From Alkalihalobacillus sp. CinArs1 (GTDB lineage: Bacteria; Bacillota; Bacilli; Bacillales; Guptibacillaceae), in assembly GCF_947387515.1 (NCBI RefSeq), contig NZ_CANDOB010000002.1:62001-126000 (forward strand): a DNA stretch of 64,000 nucleotides. The letters are read 5' to 3'. This document shows, piece after piece, positions 8,535-16,170 of this stretch (its first letter is position 1; the number at the start of each line of letters is the position of its first letter). Under the pieces are notes generated by a model. The model saw nothing but the letters and a program-made list of their open reading frames with translations. It was not told the origin of the DNA and searched no databases. The position numbers and the translations under genes are program-made.

Positions 8535-9355
8535 ATAAACGCTTTTTTACGAGGCGTTACACTCCCTTCAACCCATTGATGACAAAACCTCCAGTATAAG
8601 TATTAAAAGCATTGCTGGGGTTTCCAAATAGATAATAGGGCGAATAGGATGGCAGCTTATGTAAGATCAGAAGCTGCTAGGTTGAAGCTCTTTAATACAG
8701 GATCATAAAATGTAGAAAATAAAATGCGAGCGATACAATCGTTAACTCCAATTAGAAATTATTGGAAGAATATTCTTTCTAAATTCATTTAGATAAGATA
8801 AAGTTTCAAGTAGGAATGAAGAAAATACATTCCTACCTTCGCTACTTCCTGTGATTCCTTAAATTATCATCCCAAGGTAGCTAGCAAACATGAAGAATGG
8901 TCCAGGAACTGCTTGGACCATTCCTTACCCTGCTAAGAATTGACCCTCAGAACGCCTGTTTTCTATAAGAATGAAATAGGCATTAAAAATGTCTGAAAGA
9001 GAATGAAAAATTGGTTAAAAAGTTGATTGAAGTTAATGTGAGAAATATCAAAAAAGAACTCCTCCAAAAATTCCCCCTCTGACCTTCTTTATCGAGATGC
9101 CAATCTGTGGTGCCATAGGAAGTCATCCAAGTCGTGTAGATATAAGAAATATTTTTATAAGTCTTTTCCGGTTTGGATTGAACAATACCAAAGTGCTTCT
9201 TCCATTAGTTTTTTACCATTTTTATCCTAAATAGCTTTTATTCAATTTATAAGATTTATTGTTAGTGGAAAATGGACATAAATTAATATTATATTGGAAG
9301 TATTTTGACAATTAGGTTATAATCCCCTTTGTAGGTAACGAAGGGAGAGAGAAAA
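8535..9355. other. 820-base gap without a recognisable gene
   Basis: AT-rich sequence with frequent stops in all frames. It holds a perfect 10-bp hairpin at 8895-8923 (GAATGGTCCA/TGGACCATTC) with no T-tract, and about 70 open codons without a good start on the minus strand around 8990-9210 (includes TTWMTSYGTTDWHLDKEG) that may be the remnant of a decayed gene. A likely promoter for the next gene lies at 9294-9323. I see no RNA gene. Confidence 0.5.
9294..9323 (+). promoter_or_regulatory. Candidate sigma-A promoter of the zinc-ribbon MBL gene
   Basis: TTGGAA (9294-9299), an 18-base spacer and a perfect TATAAT (9318-9323), about 33 bases before the ATG. Confidence 0.5.
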
Positions 9356-10165
9356 ATGGAGCGATCTATCTGTAATACATGTGGAACCCAGTACTCCGAG
9401 GCTCAGCCCGAGTACTGCTCTATTTGTAAGGAAGAAAGGCAGTATGTAAATCCAAATGGACAAGAATGGACAACACTAGAAGCCATGAGGAATAGTGAAT
9501 ATCATAATAAAATCACTTATGAGAAACCAGGCTTATTTAGCATCACAACTGTGCCATCATTTGCAATTGGACAAACTGCCTATCTAATACAGGAGAACGG
9601 TCGAAACATACTATGGGACTGTATTAGTTACTTAGATCAAGAAACAATAGATGAAATAAATGAATTAGGGGGCATTGATGCAATAGCACTATCGCATCCT
9701 CACTATTATTCTTCTCAAGTTGAATGGGCGGAAGCTTTTGATGTGCCGATCTATATTCATGAAGATGATCAACAGTGGGTGATGAGAGAAAGCGAACGAA
9801 TCATTTATTGGAGTGGCGAAGAGCTAGAACTAACCCCAACCGTGAAAGTTCATCGTCTTGGTGGTCATTTTCGAGGGGGAGCCGTACTGCATTGGACAGG
9901 TAAAGATGGTGGTACACTCCTGACAGGCGATATTATTCAAGTTGTTGCTGATCAGGAATGGGTAAGCTTTATGTATAGCTATCCTAATTTAATTCCTCTG
10001 CCAGGAGCTAAGGTAAGGGAGATGGCTGAACGTGTTCGTTCTTTAGCGTTTAAACAAATATTTAATGCCTTTCATAAGCGGGTAGAGAATGACGCAGATC
10101 GTGCCGTACAGCGATCGGCGGATCGCTACATCATGGCCTTACAAGGAGAGTTATTTGATACATAA
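9356..10165 (+). CDS. Metallo-beta-lactamase-fold protein with N-terminal zinc ribbon
   Basis: 269 residues. Residues 6-24 form a CxxC-x11-CxxC zinc ribbon (Cys6, Cys9, Cys21, Cys24). The rest is an MBL-fold domain: His114 and His116 in ALSHPHYYSS, His171 in GGHFRGG, Asp192 in LLTGDI and His240 in FHKRV. The usual HxHxDH is altered to HPHYYS, so the Asp-His pair of the second metal site is lost and at most one metal may bind. GGGAGAG upstream supports the start. It is a single-gene unit with a terminator shared with csp. The substrate is unknown; the altered site could mean a changed chemistry or a non-catalytic role. Confidence 0.8.
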   Translation: MERSICNTCGTQYSEAQPEYCSICKEERQYVNPNGQEWTTLEAMRNSEYHNKITYEKPGLFSITTVPSFAIGQTAYLIQENGRNILWDCISYLDQETIDEINELGGIDAIALSHPHYYSSQVEWAEAFDVPIYIHEDDQQWVMRESERIIYWSGEELELTPTVKVHRLGGHFRGGAVLHWTGKDGGTLLTGDIIQVVADQEWVSFMYSYPNLIPLPGAKVREMAERVRSLAFKQIFNAFHKRVENDADRAVQRSADRYIMALQGELFDT

Positions 10166-10183
10166 CATTTAAAATAAATAAAA

Positions 10184-10210
10184 AAAGCTTTCCCAGATTG
10201 GGAAAGCTTT
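10184..10210. terminator. Bidirectional terminator between MBL gene and csp
   Basis: AAAGCTTTCCC pairs perfectly with GGGAAAGCTTT across 5 bases; A and T runs flank both sides. Confidence 0.9.
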
Positions 10211-10224
10211 CTTATAACTACTAG

Positions 10225-10425
10225 TTACGCTTTAACAACGTTAGTAGCTTGAGGTCCGCGGTTACCTTGCTCTGTGTCGAAAGTAACTGTTTGACCTTCT
10301 TCTAGAGTTTTGAAACCTTCACCTTGAATTGCAGAGAAGTGTACGAATACGTCGTCTCCACCTTCAACTTCGATGAAACCGAAGCCTTTTTCTGCGTTAA
10401 ACCATTTAACTGTACCTTTGTTCAT
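10225..10425 (-). CDS. csp: Cold-shock protein (CspB/CspD type)
   Basis: 66 residues beginning [18 protein letters not shown]. The single cold-shock domain has both RNA-binding motifs: RNP1 as KGFGFIEV and RNP2 as VFVHFSAI. It acts as an RNA chaperone. The ATG at 10425 follows GGAGG by 8 bases; a longer in-frame start at 10452 would place that ribosome site inside the gene. A roughly 120-nucleotide leader from the predicted promoter at 10555-10582 fits the long untranslated leaders of cold-shock genes. Confidence 0.96.
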   Translation of the reverse strand: MNKGTVKWFNAEKGFGFIEVEGGDDVFVHFSAIQGEGFKTLEEGQTVTFDTEQGNRGPQATNVVKA

Positions 10426-10554
10426 GTGTAATTCCTCCAGTGCGATTCGCACAAATATTACTATTACTGCTCTACATAATGATTCAAGATGTAAGGTCGC
10501 TTAAGGAGCTTATTCTAAACTAATCATACGTTCCGAACAACAATAATTAATCCT

Positions 10555-10582
10555 AGTATAACATGTGAAAATAATAATGCAA
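10555..10582 (-). promoter_or_regulatory. Candidate promoter and long leader of csp
   Basis: On the minus strand: TTGCAT (10582-10577), 16 bases, TATACT (10560-10555). Transcription would start near 10548, leaving a leader of about 120 nucleotides before the ATG. Confidence 0.55.
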
Positions 10583-10634
10583 GTCACAAAGAGATGATAA
10601 CGTGAATGAAAAACCTCATAGGGTACGTACACCC

Positions 10635-10659
10635 CTATTCGATGTTCGCCCTCGAATAG
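10635..10659. repeat. Inverted repeat between csp and the rsbR-like gene
   Basis: CTATTCGA and TCGAATAG flank a 9-base loop. No T-tract follows on either strand, so an operator or transcript-end hairpin are both possible. Confidence 0.45.
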
Positions 10660-10754
10660 ATTTATAGTGCTATCTTTTCATAAACCTGGTAATGTAAACT
10701 TATGTCATCTATTCGTTTATTTATTTATTAATTAATATCCGGAGGTATCATCAC

Positions 10755-11567
10755 ATGCCTATAAACGAAACGATTTTAAAAGAAGAAATAGTTTTGATAG
10801 GGAAAAAGATAGAAGCTTCAAAACAAGAGTTGGCGAAGAAACTTGCTTTAAACGAAGGTGAAGCAGAAGAGGCCTTACAGGTTCGGATGGAGTTATTTCA
10901 ATTAATTGCGGACGCTTTTTCAAATGGTTATGATGAAACAATTACTCGTATTGAGGAGTGGGGCAAGGAAATTGGAGAACTAGCAGTTCATATGGAAGTG
11001 GAGCTAGATGAATCTTTAAAAAGCACTTCTGATTTTCGAAATACGATCTGGAATAAAATCGAAGAAATCAGTACGAATGAAGGAATTTCGTTGAAAACGA
11101 TTTTTGAAGTAGCTCGTATTATCGATCCCTTGTTAGACCGAGTGGTGTATGCATATAGTACAGCGTACGTCGAGGCTTATAAAAGTAACATCGATAAGGC
11201 TCGAGAATCGTTTCTTGAGTTATCAACTCCGATCGTACCTATATTAGAGGGCGTTGCGATTCTGCCGATCATCGGAGATATCGATACGTATCGTGCGAGT
11301 CTACTGTTAGAGAAGTCTCTTGAGGGAGCAACATCCATGAACTTGACCCACCTGTTTATCGACCTATCGGGAGTAAACATCGTCGATACGATGGTTGCAA
11401 ATAACATTTTTAAGATCATCGATTCGCTAAAAATGATCGGAGTAAAAGGCATATTAGCAGGTATAAGACCTGAAGTTGCGATGACGATGGTATCACTGGG
11501 AATCGAATTTAAAGGTGTTCAGACTCATAGCACGCTTAAACAGGCTTTAGCAAAACATATTTTATAA
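10755..11567 (+). CDS. RsbR-type stressosome protein (RsbR N-domain plus STAS domain)
   Basis: 270 residues. The N-terminal half (to about 145) is all-helical, matching the non-haem globin sensor domain of RsbR paralogues. Residues 155-270 form a STAS domain: ILEGVAILPIIGDIDTYRA, then FIDLSGVNIVDTMVANNI and KGILAGIRPEVAMTM. The threonines in DIDT and VDTMVA match the two sites that RsbT phosphorylates in B. subtilis RsbRA. These proteins build the stressosome with RsbS and release RsbT to activate sigma-B. No rsbS/rsbT genes are nearby, so it is an orphan paralogue. The start has a CCGGAGG ribosome site. Confidence 0.88.
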   Translation: MPINETILKEEIVLIGKKIEASKQELAKKLALNEGEAEEALQVRMELFQLIADAFSNGYDETITRIEEWGKEIGELAVHMEVELDESLKSTSDFRNTIWNKIEEISTNEGISLKTIFEVARIIDPLLDRVVYAYSTAYVEAYKSNIDKARESFLELSTPIVPILEGVAILPIIGDIDTYRASLLLEKSLEGATSMNLTHLFIDLSGVNIVDTMVANNIFKIIDSLKMIGVKGILAGIRPEVAMTMVSLGIEFKGVQTHSTLKQALAKHIL

Positions 11568-11572
11568 TTTAG

Positions 11573-11606
11573 TCTAGAGAAGCTACCTCGACTGGTAGCT
11601 TTTTAG
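11573..11606 (+). terminator. Terminator of the rsbR-like gene (copy 1 of a repeated hairpin)
   Basis: AGCTACC/GGTAGCT stem with TTTTTAG tail. A nearly identical hairpin recurs 297 bases downstream. Confidence 0.8.
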
Positions 11607-11763
11607 ATTGTAGAGAAAGTCTAGGTGTTACGATGAGAGTAGTCGATGAATTCCACTTCCAATTAACGTTGACGGATAAATGGAAGGTCAGGGTTCCCAT
11701 ATTTGTCTGTTAAACCATTGAGACGGAAAGTTTGTTTTGGATTTATTCTCTTCAAGTAGGAGA

Positions 11764-11828
11764 GACGATCGCGGACTCCTGCGGTAGAACGGGCTTGGCC
11801 GTTCGTCCGCGGAAAGCATGCGATCGTC
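11764..11828. repeat. Interspersed palindromic repeat of the CTCCTGCGG...CCGCGGAAAGC type
   Basis: Nested inverted repeats: GACGATCGC (11764-11772) with GCGATCGTC (11820-11828), GCGGAC (11771-11776) with GTCCGC (11805-11810), and GAACGG (11787-11792) with CCGTTC (11799-11804). The segments GGACTCCTGCGG and CCGCGGAAAGC match, from memory, an intergenic repeat common in Bacillus-related genomes. It is noncoding and GC-rich relative to its surroundings. A related fragment lies at 51738-51809. Confidence 0.7.
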
Positions 11829-11869
11829 ATCGACTACGGCATTGGGAAAACCGAATATGTGCATAGGTT

Positions 11870-11905
11870 TCTAGAGAAGCTACCTCAACTGGTAGCTTCT
11901 TTTTA
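11870..11905 (+). terminator. Second copy of the repeated terminator hairpin
   Basis: AGAAGCTACC (11875-11884) pairs perfectly with GGTAGCTTCT (11891-11900), followed by five Ts. The TCTAGAGAAGCTACCTC lead-in is identical to copy 1 at 11573. Nothing obvious lies upstream for it to terminate except read-through across the repeat. Confidence 0.8.
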
Positions 11906-12034
11906 TTACCATATTTTATTTTGGTTAAAGTGATTGACGTGTAACTCAATCGCTAATAAAATGGGTTTCGAAAAAATTTGAAGGACAGCCTCTGTTATCA
12001 AGTTTTTAAACTTAGAGGAAGGGAGGGGATCGTA

Positions 12035-12670
12035 ATGGCTTATCGTATTACGGTTTACCTTCTAGGTATGTTCATAAACTTCTTTGGTGTAGCGTTAATC
12101 ATTCACGCCTCCATCGGAGCTGGGTTCTGGACATCCTTTTTTATTGGAGTCTCAGACCTTTTTGGTTTAACAGTCGGTTTTTGGTATGGTGTTTTCCAAT
12201 TTCTAATCATCTTTTTAAACGGATGGTTAATGAAGCAAAATCCGGAGTTCAAAGCACTATTGCCAGTGTTTATGGAAAGCTTTATTCTTGATTTTTGGTT
12301 AGAAATCGTATTTGCATCTGTTGATCTGTCAGCAGCACCAGTAGTAGTAAAAGCTTTAACACTTGGAGTTGGAATGTTCACGATTGGTCTTGGTGTAGCG
12401 ATTTACATCCTGCCGCAGTTTCCAAGAGCACCTGTCGATCAATTATTCTTAGCAGTCAGTGCACGTTTTAATGTGAGTCTGCGCATGGGACAAACATTAG
12501 TTGCTATCGCTGTCGCATCTCTAGCTGTATTGATCGGCGGACCAGTAGGAATTGGTACAGCCGTACTCGTTTTATTCCTTGGGCCAGTTATTCAACTATG
12601 GTATACGAGGGCTTATCCAATGTATTACATGCTTAAACCAGAAAATGCTCCCCAAGAAGAGTATTTATAA
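12035..12670 (+). CDS. YczE/YitT-like integral membrane protein
   Basis: 211 residues with about five or six hydrophobic segments and little soluble sequence. The start at 12035 follows GGGAGGGG; an upstream in-frame ATG at 11978 lacks a ribosome site. The MFINFFGVALIIHASIGAGFW opening, PRAPVDQLFLAVS and GGPVGIGTAVLVLFLGP segments are characteristic of the YczE family. Its molecular role is not established. A probable terminator separates it from the methyltransferase. Confidence 0.75.
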   Translation: MAYRITVYLLGMFINFFGVALIIHASIGAGFWTSFFIGVSDLFGLTVGFWYGVFQFLIIFLNGWLMKQNPEFKALLPVFMESFILDFWLEIVFASVDLSAAPVVVKALTLGVGMFTIGLGVAIYILPQFPRAPVDQLFLAVSARFNVSLRMGQTLVAIAVASLAVLIGGPVGIGTAVLVLFLGPVIQLWYTRAYPMYYMLKPENAPQEEYL

Positions 12671-12683
12671 ATCGAAATTCAAC

Positions 12684-12717
12684 AAGCGTTCCTGCCTCGT
12701 AGCAGTGAGCGCTTTTA
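12684..12717 (+). terminator. Probable terminator
   Basis: Outer AAGCG/CGCTT with inner CTGC/GCAG stem and TTTTATT after it. Weaker than its neighbours because of internal mismatches. Confidence 0.5.
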
Positions 12718-12750
12718 TTAATGTATACTAATTCTGAGGAGGTTGATGTT

Positions 12751-13308
12751 ATGACTGGAAAACGATTTAAACCTGGTAAGGCAGATAAGCTTCTTGACCC
12801 AAAACGAAATGAAATCTTATCTCCAGAGCAAGTCATCTCGCTTCTGAAAGTGAAGGAAACAGACCATGTAGCCGATTTAGGCGCGGGTAATGGTTACTTT
12901 ACGTTGCCGCTAGCTCAAGTAGCAGAAACGGTATATGCTGTGGATATCGAAAAGCAGATGCTAGAGCTTCTAAAAGAGCGTGGCTCACATATGAGCAACA
13001 TTCAATACATTGTAAGTGATCTAGAGGAAATTAAGTTGCCGGATCGAGTAGCGGATCATGCCCTAGTAGCTTTTGTTCTTCACGAAGTACCTAATCTTAC
13101 GAAAGCATTTACGGAATTGAAGCGGATCCTAAAGCCTGGTCAAAGGCTGCTCGTTCTTGAGTGGGAAAAAATCGAGATGGAGATGGGTCCTCCTATTCAC
13201 GAACGAATGTCTTCTGAGCAAATGAAAGAAGTTTTTATCGATAACGGTTTAGAACCGGAAGTTCATTACTTCCATGAAGCGGTATATGGAATATCAGCAG
13301 TAGTCTAG
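12751..13308 (+). CDS. Class I SAM-dependent methyltransferase
   Basis: 185 residues from ATG at 12751, 8 bases after GAGGAGG; the in-frame ATG at 12721 has no ribosome site. Motif I is VADLGAGNGYFT, followed by VYAVDIEKQML and the motif IV-like ADHALVAFVLHEVPN. LKPGQRLLVLEWEK is the post-motif strand typical of UbiE/Methyltransf_11 proteins. The target is unknown. It is the second of five small-molecule-type methyltransferases in the window and is closed by its own terminator. Confidence 0.83.
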   Translation: MTGKRFKPGKADKLLDPKRNEILSPEQVISLLKVKETDHVADLGAGNGYFTLPLAQVAETVYAVDIEKQMLELLKERGSHMSNIQYIVSDLEEIKLPDRVADHALVAFVLHEVPNLTKAFTELKRILKPGQRLLVLEWEKIEMEMGPPIHERMSSEQMKEVFIDNGLEPEVHYFHEAVYGISAVV

Positions 13309-13334
13309 ATTTATAGTGCGCTACCCATGAACGA

Positions 13335-13363
13335 ATACCCCTAATGCATAAGGGGTATTTTTT
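13335..13363 (+). terminator. Rho-independent terminator
   Basis: ATACCCCT pairs with AGGGGTAT across 8 bases with a T-tract. Confidence 0.88.
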
Positions 13364-13532
13364 ATGATTGAAAGGAAAAGTTTAGGTTGTTGGGAAATAA
13401 AAGCTTTATATGCCCAATAATTAGAGGGTAAGAGTCTGAACTTTCCCAATACAAAGAATGGTCGAACTCCTTTATCATGTTAGGTAGGCACTCAAGGGGA
13501 GTGCAAAAAAAACTTTATGATGGAGGTATTCA

Positions 13533-14864
13533 ATGAGATTCTTGAACAAGATAGCACTTATTGTGTTATTGGTTGCAGCAACATTAATACCGGGGCAGAT
13601 GAAGCAAGCGGAAGCTAGCTCATTGAAAGTGGATCAGGCGTTAACAAATTTATTAGCTAATATTACAAACTTTAGTGAAGTAGAGGCAATCATTACATAT
13701 GACAGTATGCCGACTATTGAGCAGTTGGATAAATTGAAGTCATTTGGACTATCGGTTAAAACGTTTAGTGAAATACCTGTTGTAGGTGTTTCTGGCACGG
13801 CTCTAGAAATTAATTCACTATTAGACAGCGGATTGAATGCGCTTGGAATCTATAAAAACAAAGAACTGGATTATCTCATGAAAGATAGCCGCAAACTTAT
13901 CGGTGCTGAAAAGGTTTGGAATGACCTTGGATATACAGGGAAAGGTACGACCGTTGCAGTCATCGATAGCGGAATCGATGCAACGCACCCTGATCTTCCG
14001 ATGGGAGATAAAGTGGTCCAAAACGTGAAGATGTTAGTTGGAGGAAGCATTTTCGGTGGGGAATCTCTCTATCTTGAAAATGTACCGAACACAGATACGA
14101 CCTCTGGTCACGGTACTCACGTAGCTGGAACGATTGCTGGTAATGGCACAGCGAGTGACGGTCTGTACAGTGGCGTTGCTCCTGATGCGAAACTAGTGGG
14201 GATTGGTGCTGGTGAAGCGATCAGCATTCTATGGGCTCTTGAAAGCTTTAACTATGTAATCGAGCATCAAGAAGAGTATGGCATCGATGTTGTAAGTAAT
14301 AGCTGGGGTACGACAGGTGAGTATGACCCGAATTCTCCGATCAACGTAGCAAGTAAAACGGCTCATGATAATGGGATCACAGTTACTTTTGCAGCAGGAA
14401 ATGAAGGGCCAGAAAATGATACGCTAAATCCTTACTCAGCTGCACCTTGGGTTATTTCAGTAGCCGCTGGTACGAAAGACAAGCAGCTTGCTGATTTCTC
14501 TTCAAGAGGGGTACCTGGTGACAATCTTCTACATCCTGATATTACTGCGCCAGGCGTTGATATCGTTGCAACGAAATCTTCTACAGGTGTTGTGATCAAC
14601 GCACTTGGTACTACAAAAGACGTTAATTATATCGACCCTGAATACATTCCGTTCTACACGACGTCTAGTGGTACAAGCATGGCAACACCACACATTTCTG
14701 GAATCATTGCGCTTATGGAAGAAGCTGCAACAGATCTTTCACCAGATGAAGCACTTAGTCTTCTCGAACAAACAGCTGAGCCAATGTCTGGTTATGAGTA
14801 CCATGAGGTTGGTGCCGGTTATGTGGATGCATACAAAGCAGTACAGCAGGCTGCAACAAAATAA
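13533..14864 (+). CDS. Secreted S8 (subtilisin-like) serine protease
   Basis: 443 residues. A signal peptide is clear (MRFLNKIALIVLLVAATLIP, cleavage probably near QAEASS). A propeptide-like inhibitor domain covers about 35-120. The catalytic triad is present: Asp145 in VIDSGIDATHPDL, His193 in GHGTHVAG and Ser382 in SGTSMATPH; the oxyanion Asn is in FAAGNEG. The protein ends soon after the catalytic domain, so it is probably released into the medium. ATGGAGG ribosome site. It is a paralogue of the larger SLH-anchored protease at 37.5 kb: both share VPNTD before the His motif and a similar propeptide. Confidence 0.93.
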   Translation: MRFLNKIALIVLLVAATLIPGQMKQAEASSLKVDQALTNLLANITNFSEVEAIITYDSMPTIEQLDKLKSFGLSVKTFSEIPVVGVSGTALEINSLLDSGLNALGIYKNKELDYLMKDSRKLIGAEKVWNDLGYTGKGTTVAVIDSGIDATHPDLPMGDKVVQNVKMLVGGSIFGGESLYLENVPNTDTTSGHGTHVAGTIAGNGTASDGLYSGVAPDAKLVGIGAGEAISILWALESFNYVIEHQEEYGIDVVSNSWGTTGEYDPNSPINVASKTAHDNGITVTFAAGNEGPENDTLNPYSAAPWVISVAAGTKDKQLADFSSRGVPGDNLLHPDITAPGVDIVATKSSTGVVINALGTTKDVNYIDPEYIPFYTTSSGTSMATPHISGIIALMEEAATDLSPDEALSLLEQTAEPMSGYEYHEVGAGYVDAYKAVQQAATK

Positions 14865-14879
14865 TTTATTTATGATGAA

Positions 14880-14911
14880 GGCACGACTCGATGATGAGTC
14901 GTGCCCTTTCT
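14880..14911 (+). terminator. Terminator of the S8 protease gene
   Basis: GGCACGACTC pairs perfectly with GAGTCGTGCC across 6 bases, then CTTTCT. Confidence 0.85.
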
Positions 14912-15002
14912 AGTTTTTAGCATATTTAAAACCTTATAAACTAATGACCCTTTATTCCGCTCTTCATGAGTATTCACTCCTGCTGAAGGCGATCCTCGAA
15001 TG

Positions 15003-15040
15003 AAACTAAAATCCCGTGCTGTTTTTAGCACGGGATTTAG
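15003..15040 (-). terminator. Terminator of the peptidase-symporter operon
   Basis: AAATCCCGTGCT pairs with AGCACGGGATTT across 6 bases just after the peptidase stop on the minus strand, with TTTTAGTTT following. Confidence 0.88.
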
Positions 15041-15045
15041 TGTGA

Positions 15046-16146
15046 TCAACCTACGATCTGAAGTTCTTTCGGGAATTTTGTTAATGTTTCATAACCATTA
15101 GGTGTAACAAGAACATCATCCTCGATGCGTACTCCGCCGATTTCTGGTACATAGATACCTGGTTCGATCGTGTATGTCATGCCTTCTTGTAGAACATTAT
15201 CGTTGTTTTCACTCATTGAAGGATACTCGTGTACTTCAATCCCGATTCCATGTCCGATTCGGTGAGGGAAGTGATCGCCGTATCCACCATTCGTGATAAT
15301 TTCGCGAGCCTTTTTATCAAGGTCACCAAGGCGAGTGCCTGGCTTTGAAATGTTTAGCGTTTCAAGCTGAGCATTAAGCACGATATCGTAGATTTCTTTT
15401 TGCTTTTCATTCACTTCTTGGAAAGCGACTGTTCGAGTGATGTCAGAGCAATAGCCGTTATGAACAACACCAAGATCAAATAAAACGAGGTCGCCTTTTT
15501 TAAGCTTCCGATCTCCAGGGTTACCATGTGGTTGTCCAGCTTTTTCACCGAATAGAACCATTGTGGAGAATGACATTTCGCGAATGCCTTTCTTCTTTAA
15601 TTCATATTCGATCGTTGCGAGGACTTCCATCTCAGTCACGCCTTCACGAAGTGCTTTAATCCCAGTTTCAACACCGAAGTCAGCAAGCTCTGCAGCTTCA
15701 CGAAGGACTTTTAATTCTTGATCGTCTTTAATTAAACGAAGCTCATTTAGCTTCTCTTCAGCACTTGTGAACGTTACGCCAGAATAGCGCTGCATGATTT
15801 GCTCTGCACGCTCATATGCAAGCGTCACTTTTTCAATCGCTACGTGATCAGCTTCTTCTATTCCGCGTTCTTTAAGTGCAGTATGGATGAGCTCCCAAGG
15901 GTTGTCAGCATCTCCATGTCCAATGATGTCATGCTTCCAACCTGCATCTCTTGCTTGGGAAACTTCCATGCCTGGTGTCACGAGGAATGGATCCTGATCA
16001 GGGAACACAAACAGACCTAATAAACGTTCATGTGGGTCTGTATGGAAACCAGATAAATAAAAGACGTTTGATGGTGTATGAACAAATGCGAATGTTTGTC
16101 CTGTTTCCTTCAGCCAGTTCGAGAAATTTTCTAGACGTTGATTCAT
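15046..16146 (-). CDS. M24B Xaa-Pro peptidase (aminopeptidase P/prolidase-like)
   Basis: 366 residues from ATG at 16146; a GTG three codons upstream is only two bases from the AAGG and is unlikely. The creatinase-type N-domain (1-130) precedes a pita-bread domain with all metal ligands: the two Asp in FDLGVVHNGYCSDITRT, His in HRIGHGIGIEVHE, Glu in TIEPGIYVPEIGG and Glu in VRIEDDVLV. It removes or releases residues before proline in the cytosol. The symporter gene lies 24 bases upstream on the same strand, so they are co-transcribed; together they may feed proline or small-peptide use, which is inference. Confidence 0.9.
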   Translation of the reverse strand: MNQRLENFSNWLKETGQTFAFVHTPSNVFYLSGFHTDPHERLLGLFVFPDQDPFLVTPGMEVSQARDAGWKHDIIGHGDADNPWELIHTALKERGIEEADHVAIEKVTLAYERAEQIMQRYSGVTFTSAEEKLNELRLIKDDQELKVLREAAELADFGVETGIKALREGVTEMEVLATIEYELKKKGIREMSFSTMVLFGEKAGQPHGNPGDRKLKKGDLVLFDLGVVHNGYCSDITRTVAFQEVNEKQKEIYDIVLNAQLETLNISKPGTRLGDLDKKAREIITNGGYGDHFPHRIGHGIGIEVHEYPSMSENNDNVLQEGMTYTIEPGIYVPEIGGVRIEDDVLVTPNGYETLTKFPKELQIVG

Positions 16147-16170
16147 TCGGACCACAACCTTTTCTGTTTC

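Noticed and set aside
8895-8923. Hairpin GAATGGTCCA/TGGACCATTC as a terminator
   Set aside because: No T-tract on either strand and no gene ending nearby; not called as a terminator.
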